This document shows, in pieces, positions 34,973-43,354 of a stretch of 46,553 nucleotides of DNA. The notes under the pieces are model-generated. The model saw only the letters and a list, made by a program, of their open reading frames with translations. It had not been told where the DNA came from and did not search any database. Numbering within the stretch: position 1 is the stretch's first letter; each line of letters starts with the position of its first letter. The stretch is from the NCBI GenBank assembly GCA_945869965.1, contig CAMBRC010000027.1, positions 1 to 46,553 on the forward strand, read 5' to 3'. The translations under genes and the position numbers were made by a program. The DNA comes from Asaia bogorensis. Lineage in GTDB: Bacteria; Pseudomonadota; Alphaproteobacteria; Acetobacterales; Acetobacteraceae.

Positions 34973-36217
34973 TCAACTCCGCCCACGCAGGAACGGGGCC
35001 GGGTTGACCGCCTGTCCGGAGCGGCGGAGTTCGACGTAGAGCGCCGGGCGGCCGCCGCCGGTGCGCGGGTCCCAGCCGGGCATGACGCCGACCGGGGTGC
35101 CGGAGGTGACGCGTTGGCCGACGGTGAGGTCGATGCGTTCGAAGCCGGCCAGGACGAAATGGTAGCCGCCGCCGCAATCGACGATGACCAGTTGGCCGAA
35201 GCTGCGGAACGGGCCGGCGAAGACGATGCGGCCGGCGCAGGGGGCGAAGACGCGGGCGCGGGGGGCGGCGTGGTACGACAGGCCGGTGGAGGGGCCGCTG
35301 TCGGTGGCATCGCCGAAGCCGCGCACCAGGGTGCCGGAGACGGGGGCGGCCAAGGGGGGGGAGTCGCTGGCGGCGGGCATGGTGATGCCTGGGCCGGCGG
35401 GGGCGGCGAGTTCGGCCTGGCGGGTGCGGGCGGCGGCGGCGGCGGTGGCCTGGCGGCGGCGGGCGGCTTCTTCGGCTTCGCGGCGGGCGCGGGCTTCGGC
35501 GGCGCGGTGTTCGGCCTCGATCTGGGCGATGGCGGATTTGAGGCCTTCGGCGCGGGCGGCTTCGGCGGCGGCGCGGCGGGCGGCGCGGGTGGCTTCGTCT
35601 TCGGCGGCACGGCCTTCGGCGCGGGTGGTGCGGAGTTGTTCGTCCAGGGCTTCGGCGGCCTGGGCCTGGGCGGCCTGGGCTTCGGCGAGGCGGGGGAAGG
35701 CGGCGTCCATTTCGGCCTGGAGGCGAGCGATTTCGGCCTGTTCGGCGCGCAGGGCCTGAGCTTCGTGCTCCAGGGTGCGGACCAGGCCGCCGAGGACCAG
35801 GGCGCCGCGGACGGCTTGCTCCGGGGGGACGGGGACGGCGAGGAGGGTTTCGGTGGGGAACAAAGCGAGGCGTTCGATCAGGGGGAGCAGCGGGGTGATG
35901 TCGGCGGCGCGGACGGCCAGGCGGGTTTCCGCCATGCGGCGGCGTTCGGCGAGGGCTTCGATGCGGGTGGCGGCTACGGTTGTTGCTTGTTCGGCGTCGC
36001 GCAGGCGGGACAGGATCTGGGTTTGCTGGGCGGCGAGTTTTTGGGCGTCGGTGCGGGCGGCGGTGGCGCGTTGGGCTGCTTCGCGCTGGGCGGCGAGTTC
36101 TTCGCGGCGGGATTGCTCGGCTTCGCGGAGCTGGTCGTGCCTGGGTTGGGCCGCGGCGGGGGCAGCGAGGAGGAGGGCGATGAGGAGCCCCGGGGCCAGG
36201 GTGGTGAGGCGGATCAC
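34973..36217 (-). CDS. envC: Murein hydrolase activator, EnvC-like
   Basis: A 414-residue periplasmic protein: a signal peptide (LAPGLLIALLLAAPAAAQ), a long coiled coil (about 20-270, rich in E-A-A-R repeats), and a C-terminal LytM/M23-like domain (about 290-410). In that domain the zinc ligands of active M23 peptidases are not conserved: LSYHAAPRARVFAP replaces the H-x-x-x-D motif and LYVELR replaces H-x-H. It is therefore more likely an amidase activator than an enzyme. This matches EnvC, which activates cell-division amidases. The start is GTG at 36217, overlapping the gpmI stop as GTGA. Confidence 0.9.
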   Translation of the reverse strand: MIRLTTLAPGLLIALLLAAPAAAQPRHDQLREAEQSRREELAAQREAAQRATAARTDAQKLAAQQTQILSRLRDAEQATTVAATRIEALAERRRMAETRLAVRAADITPLLPLIERLALFPTETLLAVPVPPEQAVRGALVLGGLVRTLEHEAQALRAEQAEIARLQAEMDAAFPRLAEAQAAQAQAAEALDEQLRTTRAEGRAAEDEATRAARRAAAEAARAEGLKSAIAQIEAEHRAAEARARREAEEAARRRQATAAAAARTRQAELAAPAGPGITMPAASDSPPLAAPVSGTLVRGFGDATDSGPSTGLSYHAAPRARVFAPCAGRIVFAGPFRSFGQLVIVDCGGGYHFVLAGFERIDLTVGQRVTSGTPVGVMPGWDPRTGGGRPALYVELRRSGQAVNPAPFLRGRS

Positions 36218-37746
36218 GTGGTGGCGAGCAGGGACCGGCCGGTCATCTCGGCGGGGGCCGGGAGTCCGATGAGGTCGAGCAAGGTGGGGGCGATGTCGGC
36301 GAGGCGGCCGGTTTGCATTGGGCGGTTGGTGGGGCCGAAGAGCAGGACGGGGACGGGGTTGGTGGTGTGGGCGGTGTGCGGGGCGCCGGTGATGGGGTCG
36401 CGCATCAGTTCGGCGTTGCCGTGGTCGGCGGTGACCAGGAGCCAGCCGTGCCGGGCGGCGATGGCGGCCTGGAGGCGGCCGAGGCCGGTGTCGACGGCTT
36501 CGACGGCGCGGATGGCGGCGGACAGGCTGCCGGTGTGGCCGACCATGTCGGCGTTGGCGTAGTTGAGGACGAGGAGGGAGTACTGGGCGGTTTCGATGGC
36601 GCGGATGGCGGCGTCGGTGAGTTCGGGGGCGGACATCTCGGGCTGCAGGTCGTAGGTGGCGACGTTTGGCGAGGGGATCATGACGCGGTCTTCGCCGGGG
36701 TTGGGGGTCTCGACGCCGCCGTTGAAGAAGTAGGTGACGTGGGGGTATTTTTCGGTTTCGGCGAGGCGGATTTGCTGGAGGCCGGCGGCGGCGACGACCT
36801 GGCCGAGGAGGTGGTCCATGGTTTGCGGCGCGAACAGGGCGGTCATGAGGGGGGCGAGGGCGTCGCTGTAGCGGGTCATGCCGGCGGCGGCGGCGAAACT
36901 GATGGCGCGCGGGCGGGGGAAGCCGGTGAAGGCGGGGTCAAGCAGGGCTGCGAAGATTTCGCGCACGCGGTCAGCGCGGAAGTTGGAGCACAGCAGGGCG
37001 TCGCCGTCGCGCATGCCTTGGTAGTCGGCGATCACGGCGGGTTCGACGAATTCGTCGGTTTTGCCGGCGGCGTAGGCTTGTTGGAGGGCTTCGGCGGGGG
37101 TGGTGGCGCGGGGGGCGTCGGCTTCGGCCATGGCGCGGTAGGCGCGGGCGACGCGGTCCCAGCGGTTGTCGCGGTCCATGGCGAAGTAGCGGCCGGTGAC
37201 GGTGGCGATGCGGGCGCTGGGGGGGAGGCTGGCTGCGAGTTTGGCGAGGTCGGATTGGGCGGATTGCGGGGGGGTGTCGCGGCCGTCGAGCCAGGCGTGG
37301 ATGGCGACCGGGATGCCCTGGGCGTCGAGGACGTGGGCGAGGGCGATGGTGTGGTCGAGGTGGGAGTGGACGCCGCCTTCGGAGGCGAGGCCGAGGAGGT
37401 GGCAGGTGCCGCCGGTGGATTTCAGGGTGGCGATCAGGTCGGAGAGGGCGGGCAGGGTGGCGAGCGAGCCGTCCTGGCAGGCGAGGTTGATGCGCGGGAG
37501 GTCCTGCATGACGACGCGGCCGGCGCCGATATTGAGGTGGCCGACTTCGGAATTGCCCATCTGGCCGTCCGGCAGGCCGACATCGAGGCCGGAGGTGCGC
37601 AGGAAGGCGTGCGGGCAGGATTGCCACAAGGCGTTGAAATTGGGCGTGTTTGCCTGGAGGACTGCGTTGTCCGCACGGTCTTCGCGCCAGCCCCAGCCGT
37701 CGAGGATCACCAACATGACAGGAGGGGGCATGACGGGTGGGCGCAT
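36214..37746 (-). CDS. gpmI: 2,3-bisphosphoglycerate-independent phosphoglycerate mutase
   Basis: A 510-residue cytoplasmic enzyme interconverting 3- and 2-phosphoglycerate in glycolysis. It has the alkaline-phosphatase-like core. VILDGWGWRED carries the first metal Asp, GQMGNSEVGHLNIGAG the phosphorylated Ser, and WLDGRDTPPQSA, KYPHVTYFFNGG, NYANADMVGHTG, VTADHGNAE and HTAHTTNPVPV the remaining metal ligands. The start at 37746 (MRPPVMPPPVMLV) gives the usual length; 37731 is the alternative. It heads the envelope part of the operon and is coupled to envC. Confidence 0.96.
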   Translation of the reverse strand: MRPPVMPPPVMLVILDGWGWREDRADNAVLQANTPNFNALWQSCPHAFLRTSGLDVGLPDGQMGNSEVGHLNIGAGRVVMQDLPRINLACQDGSLATLPALSDLIATLKSTGGTCHLLGLASEGGVHSHLDHTIALAHVLDAQGIPVAIHAWLDGRDTPPQSAQSDLAKLAASLPPSARIATVTGRYFAMDRDNRWDRVARAYRAMAEADAPRATTPAEALQQAYAAGKTDEFVEPAVIADYQGMRDGDALLCSNFRADRVREIFAALLDPAFTGFPRPRAISFAAAAGMTRYSDALAPLMTALFAPQTMDHLLGQVVAAAGLQQIRLAETEKYPHVTYFFNGGVETPNPGEDRVMIPSPNVATYDLQPEMSAPELTDAAIRAIETAQYSLLVLNYANADMVGHTGSLSAAIRAVEAVDTGLGRLQAAIAARHGWLLVTADHGNAELMRDPITGAPHTAHTTNPVPVLLFGPTNRPMQTGRLADIAPTLLDLIGLPAPAEMTGRSLLATT

Positions 37747-37832
37747 GAGGGGTTCCCGGGGACGAGTCGTTCGATTCGCAAGATATACGGGCATTGCGAT
37801 GAATCTGAGAGATATTCGTCCGGGACTCGGGG

Positions 37833-38300
37833 TTACGACTCGCGCGGGCCACGGTGGTAGGGGTGGCCGGCGAGGATCGATTGGGCGCGGAAAAGCTGTT
37901 CGGCGAGCATCGCGCGGGCGAGCATATGGGGCCAGACCAGAGGGCCGAGGGAGAGGCGGTGGGCGGCTTGCGCGACCAGCGTGGGGTCGAGGCCTTCGGC
38001 GCCGCCGATGAGGAAGCAGGGGGTTCGGCCGGTGGCGGTCCATTGGGCCAGGAGGCGGGCGAGGCCGGCGGAGTCCGGCGCGTGGCCGGTGCGGTCGAGG
38101 GCGACGGTGAGGGCGGCGGGCGGGATGCGGGCGCGCAGGGCTTCGGCCTCGCGGCGCATGATTTCGACCGGCGCGCCGCGGCCGTCGGCGATTTCGACGA
38201 TGCGTAGCGCCGGGCGCAGGCGGGCGGCATAGCGGGCGACCAGCGCCGCTTCGGGCGAGGTGCCGATGCGGCCGACCGCCAGCAGCAGCCACTCGCCCAA
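37833..38300 (-). CDS. rlmH: 23S rRNA (pseudouridine-1915 N3) methyltransferase
   Basis: A 155-residue SPOUT-family methyltransferase that methylates pseudouridine 1915 of 23S rRNA on the assembled 70S ribosome. Family elements visible are LLLAVGRI at the N-terminus, ALDRTGHAPDSAGLARLL, the SAM-binding knot glycines in CFLIGGAEGLD, and the C-terminal PHMLARAMLAEQLFRAQSI followed by AGHPYHR. Length is exactly that of the family. It lies 20 bases after rsfS, a common adjacent pair. Confidence 0.95.
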   Translation of the reverse strand: MGEWLLLAVGRIGTSPEAALVARYAARLRPALRIVEIADGRGAPVEIMRREAEALRARIPPAALTVALDRTGHAPDSAGLARLLAQWTATGRTPCFLIGGAEGLDPTLVAQAAHRLSLGPLVWPHMLARAMLAEQLFRAQSILAGHPYHRGPRES

Positions 38301-38319
38301 GCGCGGCCTCGCCGGCCGC

Positions 38320-38913
38320 TCAGCCAGGCTCGGGCTCGTCGGCGACCGTTAGAGGCTCGGGGGGCGTTTCGTCCAGGTCGGCGCCCCACATGCGCTCGAT
38401 GCCGTAGAGGGCGCGGGCCTCGGCCTTGAACAGGTGGATGATGATGTCGCCGGCGTCGATCAGGACCCAGTCGGAGCCCGAGGCGCCCTCGATCTTGATC
38501 CGCTTGAGGCCGACTTCGGCTAGTTTTTGCTCGAGGTGGATCGCCATGGCGGAGATTTGCCGGTCGGCGATGCCGGTGGCGACGACCATGCGGTCGGCGA
38601 AGGAGGCGCGGCCTTGCAGGTCCAGCGCGATCACGTTTTCGGCCTTGTCGTCGTCCAGGCTGGCGAGGATCACTGCTTGCAACTGGTCGAGGCGGGCAGA
38701 GTCGGTCTTCACCACAGGCTTGGCGCGGCGGATCTTCGCGGGACCGGCGGCGGCGGCTTTCTTGCGCGCGGTGCCCGGGGGGGTGGAAATCGCGGGGAGG
38801 AGGATGGTGGCGGTCGCGGTCGTGCGGGGGCTGGCGCGTTTGCGCGGGGCGGCGGCCGATGGACCAGTCGGGGGCGTGGCGGGGGGGGCAGGCGGCTTGC
38901 GGGCGATGGTCAT
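38320..38913 (-). CDS. rsfS: Ribosomal silencing factor RsfS with long N-terminal extension
   Basis: A 197-residue protein. The C-terminal part (from about residue 70) is the RsfS/Iojap domain: LQAVILASLDDDKAENVIAL (partly), DLQGRASFADRMVVATG, RQISAMAIHLEQKL, GSDWVLIDAGDIIIHLF (split), and ALYGIERMWG. It binds L14 of the large subunit and blocks subunit joining during starvation. The first 65 residues are Pro/Ala/Lys/Arg-rich and unlike the compact family norm of 105-130 residues. The ATG at 38913 overlaps the nadD stop (ATGA), which supports the long form. Confidence 0.92.
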   Translation of the reverse strand: MTIARKPPAPPATPPTGPSAAAPRKRASPRTTATATILLPAISTPPGTARKKAAAAGPAKIRRAKPVVKTDSARLDQLQAVILASLDDDKAENVIALDLQGRASFADRMVVATGIADRQISAMAIHLEQKLAEVGLKRIKIEGASGSDWVLIDAGDIIIHLFKAEARALYGIERMWGADLDETPPEPLTVADEPEPG

Positions 38914-39515
38914 GAACTCCGATTGAGGCGGATGGCAGTCGCCGAGGTGGCGTTTTGCGCCGTCGGCAGGAATACCCAGCGTGGGGTTGGCAGCCCGGCC
39001 AGTGTCGCGGCGGCATGTGCTGGCAGGCGGTGCGCGGCCAGGCGGTGGGCGGCCTGGCTGGCCAGCGCGCGGTGATTGTAGGTAGGGCGGGGCAGGACGG
39101 CAAATGCAACCTGGGCGGCGATGGCGCGCCAGCGTCGCCAGCGCGGCAATTGCACCAGGTTGTCGGCACCCATCAGCCAGACGAAATGGGCGCGGGGGAA
39201 GCGTTGGAGCAGGGTTTGCAGCGTGTCGACGGTGTAGCGCGTGCCCAGGCGGGTTTCGATATCGGTGGCGACGATGCGGCGGCCATCGGCGATGCGGCGC
39301 GCCGAGGCGAGGCGGGCGGCGGGGGCGGCCATGTCGTGGGCTGGCTTCAGGGGGTTGCCGGGCGAGACCATCAGCCAGACCTGGTGCAGACGCAGGCGGC
39401 GACGCGCCAGCCGGGCGATGTGCAGGTGGCCGGCATGGGCGGGGTTGAACGAGCCGCCGAGCAGGCCGATGCGGACGCGCCGGCGGTCGCCCCATTCGGG
39501 TGGGTCATCACTCAG
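38910..39515 (-). CDS. nadD: Nicotinate-nucleotide adenylyltransferase
   Basis: A 201-residue enzyme transferring AMP to nicotinate mononucleotide in NAD synthesis. The nucleotidyltransferase signature is IGLLGGSFNPAHAGHLHIA, including the HxGH-type AHAGH. Also seen are WLMVSPGNPLK, FVWLMGADNLVQLPRW and the C-terminal substitute of the family ISST-x-x-R-motif, NATSATAIR. No ATG, GTG or TTG lies in frame between the conserved beginning and the upstream proA stop. The best start is CTG at 39515, which overlaps the proA stop as CTGA, implying re-initiation by coupled ribosomes. A small sequence error is the alternative. Confidence 0.88.
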   Translation of the reverse strand: MSDDPPEWGDRRRVRIGLLGGSFNPAHAGHLHIARLARRRLRLHQVWLMVSPGNPLKPAHDMAAPAARLASARRIADGRRIVATDIETRLGTRYTVDTLQTLLQRFPRAHFVWLMGADNLVQLPRWRRWRAIAAQVAFAVLPRPTYNHRALASQAAHRLAAHRLPAHAAATLAGLPTPRWVFLPTAQNATSATAIRLNRSS

Positions 39516-40783
39516 GGCCGGATCTGCCCGGTACCGCGGACGAGGTAGCGGAAGGTGGTGAGCTGTTCGAGGCCGATCGGGCCGCGGGCGTGCATGCGGC
39601 CGGTGGCGATGCCGATCTCGGCGCCGAAGCCGAATTCGCCGCCGTCGCAGAACTGGGTGGAGGCGTTCCACATCGCCACGGCGGAATCGACGCTGTTGAG
39701 GAATGTGGCGGCGGCGGCGGCGTCTTCGGTGACGATGGCGTCGGTGTGCGAACTGCCGTGGTGGCGGATGTGGTTCAGGGCGCCGTCGAGGTTGTCGACG
39801 ACGGCGACGGTGAGGATGGCGTCGAGCCATTCGCGGTCGAAGTCGCCTTTTTCGGTGGGCGGAAGGTCGGGGACGATGGCACGGGCGCGCGGGCCGGCGC
39901 GGAAGTTGCAGCCCAGCGCGCGCAGGTCGGCGACCAGCAGGGGCAGCAGGGAGGGGGCGATGGCGGCGTCGATCAGCAGCACCTCGGTGGCGCCGCAGAC
40001 GCCGGTGCGGCGCATCTTGGCATTGGCGAGGATGGCGCGGGCCATGGCGGGGTCGGCGGCGGTGTGGATGTAGGTGTGGCAGAGGCCCTCGGCGTGGGCG
40101 AGGACGGGGACACGGGCTTCCTGTTGCACCCGTTCGACCAGGGATTTGCCGCCGCGCGGGATGATGAGGTCGATCTGGCCGGCGGCGCCGAGCATGGCGG
40201 CGACGTAGGCGCGGTCGGTGGCGGGGGGGATTTGCACGGCGGCTTCCGGCACGCCGGCTTTTTGCAGCCCTTCGGTCACTGCCGCGTGGATGGCGCGGGC
40301 ACTATGAAAACTGTCGGAGCCGCCGCGCAGGATGACGGCGTTGCCGGCCTTGAGGCAGAGGCCGGCGGCGTCGGCGCCGACATTGGGGCGGCTTTCGTAG
40401 ATCATACCGATGACGCCGAGGGGCTGGGGGATGCGTTGGATGCGCAGGCCGTTGGGCTGGGTCCAGTCGGCGAGCACGCGGGCCAGCGGGTCGGGCAGGG
40501 CGGCGATGTCGTCCAGGCCCTGGGCCATGCTTTCGATGCGGGCGGGGGTGAGCGCCAGTCGGTCGCGGAAGGCTTTCGTCCCGCCAGCGGAATCGAACGC
40601 GGCGAGGTCGAGCGCGTTGGCGGCCTCGATGTCGGTCGCATGGGCGCGGATGGCGGTGGCGGCGGCGTGCAGGGCGGCGTTGCGGGCGTCGGCCGGCATT
40701 GTGGCGAGCGTGTTCGAGGCGGCACGAGCGCGGGTGGCGGCCTCATGCGTCCAGGTGGTAGCGGGGTTTGTCGCCATGTCCAT
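39512..40783 (-). CDS. proA: Gamma-glutamyl phosphate reductase
   Basis: A 423-residue cytoplasmic enzyme reducing gamma-glutamyl phosphate to glutamate semialdehyde with NADPH, the second step of proline synthesis. It is an aldehyde-dehydrogenase-fold protein: PLGVIGMIYESRPNV and LKAGNAVILRGGSDSFHS for the cofactor domain, IPRGGKSL, the catalytic Cys in RRTGVCGATEVLL, and WNASTQFCDGGEFGFGAEI (split). Length is typical (about 420). The ATG at 40783 has GGGAG at a good distance; MATNP at 40777 is also possible. It follows proB after a single AT-rich palindrome. Confidence 0.96.
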   Translation of the reverse strand: MDMATNPATTWTHEAATRARAASNTLATMPADARNAALHAAATAIRAHATDIEAANALDLAAFDSAGGTKAFRDRLALTPARIESMAQGLDDIAALPDPLARVLADWTQPNGLRIQRIPQPLGVIGMIYESRPNVGADAAGLCLKAGNAVILRGGSDSFHSARAIHAAVTEGLQKAGVPEAAVQIPPATDRAYVAAMLGAAGQIDLIIPRGGKSLVERVQQEARVPVLAHAEGLCHTYIHTAADPAMARAILANAKMRRTGVCGATEVLLIDAAIAPSLLPLLVADLRALGCNFRAGPRARAIVPDLPPTEKGDFDREWLDAILTVAVVDNLDGALNHIRHHGSSHTDAIVTEDAAAAATFLNSVDSAVAMWNASTQFCDGGEFGFGAEIGIATGRMHARGPIGLEQLTTFRYLVRGTGQIRP

Positions 40784-40806
40784 CGATGGTCTCCCAAGCA
40801 AATGGG

Positions 40807-40841
40807 TAAAAGTTTTTTGGTTCTTTTTTTCAAAAAAGAAC
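40807..40841. repeat. Single AT-rich palindrome, GTTC-type (site 8)
   Basis: TAAAAGTTTTTTG is followed by arms GTTCTTTTTTT and AAAAAAGAAC. It is a reverse-orientation copy of the GTTC subfamily with no visible partner, lying in the 71-base gap between proB and proA. Confidence 0.8.
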
Positions 40842-40854
40842 GCGCTTGTCTTGC

Positions 40855-41982
40855 CTATCCCTCGCGCAGGACGAGGTCATCGCGGTGGATCAGTTCGTCC
40901 CGCCCCCGCCAGCCGAGGATGGCTTCGATCTCGGCGGAGCGGCGGCCGATGATGCGGGCGGCGTCGGTGCTGGCGTAGGCGGTGAGGCCGCGGCCGAGGG
41001 GGCGGCCGTCGGGGGCCAGGACTTCGACGACGTCGCCGCGTTCGAAGCTGCCGCCGATGTCGCGGACGCCGGCCGGGAGCAGGGAGCGGCCGGTGGCGAG
41101 GGCTTTTACCGCGCCGGCGTCCAGGGTGTATTGCCCGGCGGGGTGCAGGGTGCCGAGGATGAAGCGCTTGCGGGCGGAGTGGTCGGCGGTGTCGGGCAGG
41201 AACCAGGTGCAGCGGGCGCCGGCTTCGAGGGCGGCGAGGGGGTGGTCGGGGTTGCCCAGGGCGATCGCCATGGCGCAGCCGGCGCCGGTCGCGATGCGGG
41301 CGGCGAGCAGCTTGGTGCGCATGCCGCCGGAGGAGTAGCCGGGCGGGGGTTCGCCACCCATGGCTTCGATTTCGGGGGTGACGGCTTCGACGACGGCGAG
41401 GTGCCTGGCGTCGGGGTTGGAGCGCGGGTCTGCGGTGTAGAGGCCGTCGATGTCCGACAGCAGGATGAGCTGGTCGGCGCCGACCATTTCGGCAACGCGG
41501 GCGGCGAGGCGGTCATTGTCGCCAAAGCGGATTTCGGCCGTTGCGACGGCGTCGTTCTCGTTGATGACGGGGACGCAGCCGAGTTCCAGCAGGGTGCGCA
41601 GGGTGGCGCGGGCGTTGAGGTAGCGCTGGCGGTCTTCGCTGTCGCCCAGGGTGAGCAGGAGCTGGGCGGCGGTGATGTTCTGGGCGGCGAGCACGTCGGC
41701 CCAGGCGCCGGCGAGGCGGATCTGGCCGACCGAGGCGGCGGCCTGTTTTTCCTCCAGGCGGAGTTTTCGCCGGGTGAGGCCGAGGCTGCGGCGGGCCAGG
41801 GCGATGGCGCCAGAGGAGACGACGATGACCTCGACGCCGCGGGCGCGCAGGGCGGCGATGTCGGCGGCGATGGCGGTGAGCCAGGACATGCGTAGGGACG
41901 CCTGGGTCTGGTCGACGACCAGGGCGCTGCCGATCTTGATCACCAGGCGCTTGGCGGTGGCGAGCGAGGGCAGGGCGCTCAT
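40855..41982 (-). CDS. proB: Glutamate 5-kinase with PUA domain
   Basis: A 375-residue enzyme phosphorylating glutamate in the first step of proline synthesis. It has an amino-acid kinase domain (about 1-260: [80 protein letters not shown]). A C-terminal PUA domain follows (about 275-375: [44 protein letters not shown]). The ATG at 41982 overlaps the obgE stop (ATGA). The enzyme is normally feedback-inhibited by proline. Confidence 0.96.
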   Translation of the reverse strand: MSALPSLATAKRLVIKIGSALVVDQTQASLRMSWLTAIAADIAALRARGVEVIVVSSGAIALARRSLGLTRRKLRLEEKQAAASVGQIRLAGAWADVLAAQNITAAQLLLTLGDSEDRQRYLNARATLRTLLELGCVPVINENDAVATAEIRFGDNDRLAARVAEMVGADQLILLSDIDGLYTADPRSNPDARHLAVVEAVTPEIEAMGGEPPPGYSSGGMRTKLLAARIATGAGCAMAIALGNPDHPLAALEAGARCTWFLPDTADHSARKRFILGTLHPAGQYTLDAGAVKALATGRSLLPAGVRDIGGSFERGDVVEVLAPDGRPLGRGLTAYASTDAARIIGRRSAEIEAILGWRGRDELIHRDDLVLREG

Positions 41983-42980
41983 CTGTTGCGGGCCTCGATG
42001 ATGGCTTGCCACAGGGCGCCGAGGACTTCGGGCACGCCCTGGCCGGCGACGCCGGAGATGACGAAAACCGGGGCGCCGGAGGCTTCGGCGAGTTGGCGCT
42101 TGCGGTCGGCAATCTGGCGCGGGGTCATAGCGTCGGACTTGTTAAGGGCGATGATTTCCAGTTTTTCGCCTAGGCCGCCGCCGTATTGTTCCAGCTCTTC
42201 GCGCACGGTGCGCCATTGCTTCACCACGTGGCCGGCGGCGCCGTCGACGAGGTGGAGCAGGACGGCGCAGCGTTCGACATGGCCGAGGAAGCGGTCGCCG
42301 AGGCCGGCGCCTTCGTGGGCACCCTCGATCAGGCCGGGGATGTCGGCGATGACGAATTCCTGGGTCATCGACAGGCGCACGACGCCGAGCTGCGGGTGCA
42401 GGGTGGTGAAGGGGTAGTCGGCGATCTTCGGGCGGGCGGCGGAGACGACGGAGAGGAAGGTGGATTTGCCGGCGTTGGGCAGGCCGACGAGGCCGGCATC
42501 GGCGATCAGTTTCAGGCGCAGCCAGATCCAGCGTTCCTGGCCCGGCCAGCCCGGATCGGCGCGGCGGGGGGAGCGGTTGGTGGAGGATTTGAAGGTGGCG
42601 TTGCCGTGCCCGCCGTCGCCGCCGCGCAGCAGGGTGATCTTCTTGCCCGGCACGTCGAGGTCGGCGAGCATGGTTTCCTGGTCGTCGTCGAAGATCTGGG
42701 TGCCGACGGGGACCTTGATGTGCACCGTGGGGGCGCCGGCGCCGGTACGGTCGGAGCCCGAGCCGTTGCCGCCCTTCTTGCCACGGAAATGCTGGGTGTA
42801 GCGGAAGTCGATCAGGGTGTTGAGGTTCTGCACGGCCTCGAACACGATATCCGCGCCACGGCCGCCATTGCCGCCGTCGGGACCGCCGAACTCGATGAAG
42901 CGCTCGCGGCGGAAGGCGATGACGCCGTCGCCGCCATCGCCGGAGCGGCAGTAGATTTTTGCTTGATCGAGGAATTTCAT
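41979..42980 (-). CDS. obgE: GTPase ObgE
   Basis: A 333-residue essential ribosome-assembly GTPase. The N-terminal glycine-rich Obg fold (about 1-158) contains [18 protein letters not shown] and [12 protein letters not shown]. The G domain has [12 protein letters not shown] (G1), the conserved [12 protein letters not shown] switch [17 protein letters not shown] (G3), LNKSDAM (G4) and ISGVAGQG (G5). It ends soon after the G domain and lacks the variable C-terminal domain of some homologues, as is common in this class. It is 73 bases after rpmA, with a hairpin between. Confidence 0.97.
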   Translation of the reverse strand: MKFLDQAKIYCRSGDGGDGVIAFRRERFIEFGGPDGGNGGRGADIVFEAVQNLNTLIDFRYTQHFRGKKGGNGSGSDRTGAGAPTVHIKVPVGTQIFDDDQETMLADLDVPGKKITLLRGGDGGHGNATFKSSTNRSPRRADPGWPGQERWIWLRLKLIADAGLVGLPNAGKSTFLSVVSAARPKIADYPFTTLHPQLGVVRLSMTQEFVIADIPGLIEGAHEGAGLGDRFLGHVERCAVLLHLVDGAAGHVVKQWRTVREELEQYGGGLGEKLEIIALNKSDAMTPRQIADRKRQLAEASGAPVFVISGVAGQGVPEVLGALWQAIIEARNR

Positions 42981-42998
42981 GGGAGCTTCAAACGCGAA

Positions 42999-43026
42999 AT
43001 GGGGGCCGGCTGGTGCCGACCCCCAT
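42999..43026 (-). terminator. Hairpin between rpmA and obgE
   Basis: In the minus-strand RNA a 12-base stem forms between ATGGGGGTCGGC and GCCGGCCCCCAT with loop ACCA. It is fully paired if one G-U wobble is allowed. No T-run follows, so a partial terminator or RNA-processing/stabilising structure that sets ribosomal protein and ObgE levels apart is possible. Confidence 0.5.
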
Positions 43027-43053
43027 CACAGACTGGAACCGGCCTAGGCGTCG

Positions 43054-43341
43054 TTATTCGGCGGCGACGGCCACTGGTGCGTCGTCGTTGGCCGGGATGA
43101 CGGAGCAGTGGACGCGGTCGTCGCCGCGGGTCTGGAACTGGACGGTGCCGGCGATCAGGGCGAACAGGGTGTGGTCCTTGCCCAGGCCGACATTGGCGCC
43201 CGGCTTCACCTTGGTGCCGCGCTGGCGGACGATGATGTTGCCGGCGATGACGGCCTGGCCGCCGGACTTCTTCAGGCCGAGGCGCCGGCCTTCGGTATCG
43301 CGGCCGTTGCGCGAGGAGCCGCCGGCTTTCTTGTGTGCCAT
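43054..43341 (-). CDS. rpmA: 50S ribosomal protein L27
   Basis: A 95-residue ribosomal protein near the peptidyl-transferase centre. It begins [20 protein letters not shown] and continues [25 protein letters not shown] and [12 protein letters not shown], all canonical. There is no N-terminal cleavable extension of the Firmicutes type. The C-terminus has a short Ala/Val/Asp-rich tail. The AAGGAG ribosome site overlaps the TAA of rplU. Confidence 0.98.
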   Translation of the reverse strand: MAHKKAGGSSRNGRDTEGRRLGLKKSGGQAVIAGNIIVRQRGTKVKPGANVGLGKDHTLFALIAGTVQFQTRGDDRVHCSVIPANDDAPVAVAAE

Positions 43342-43354
43342 GGGTGAGGTCTCC

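Noticed and set aside
35000-36562. Gly/Ala-rich plus-strand open frame opposite envC
   Set aside because: Shadow of the E-A-A-R coiled coil of EnvC on the other strand.
36214-38292. Extended 692-codon start for the phosphoglycerate mutase
   Set aside because: The added 180 residues are an out-of-frame reading of rlmH. The family N-terminus begins at 37746.
6543-40841. Short open frames with KVFLLLF-x-x-KKK or SSFCEQKEAKKL peptides
   Set aside because: These peptides are translations of the intergenic palindromes in different frames, not protein domains.
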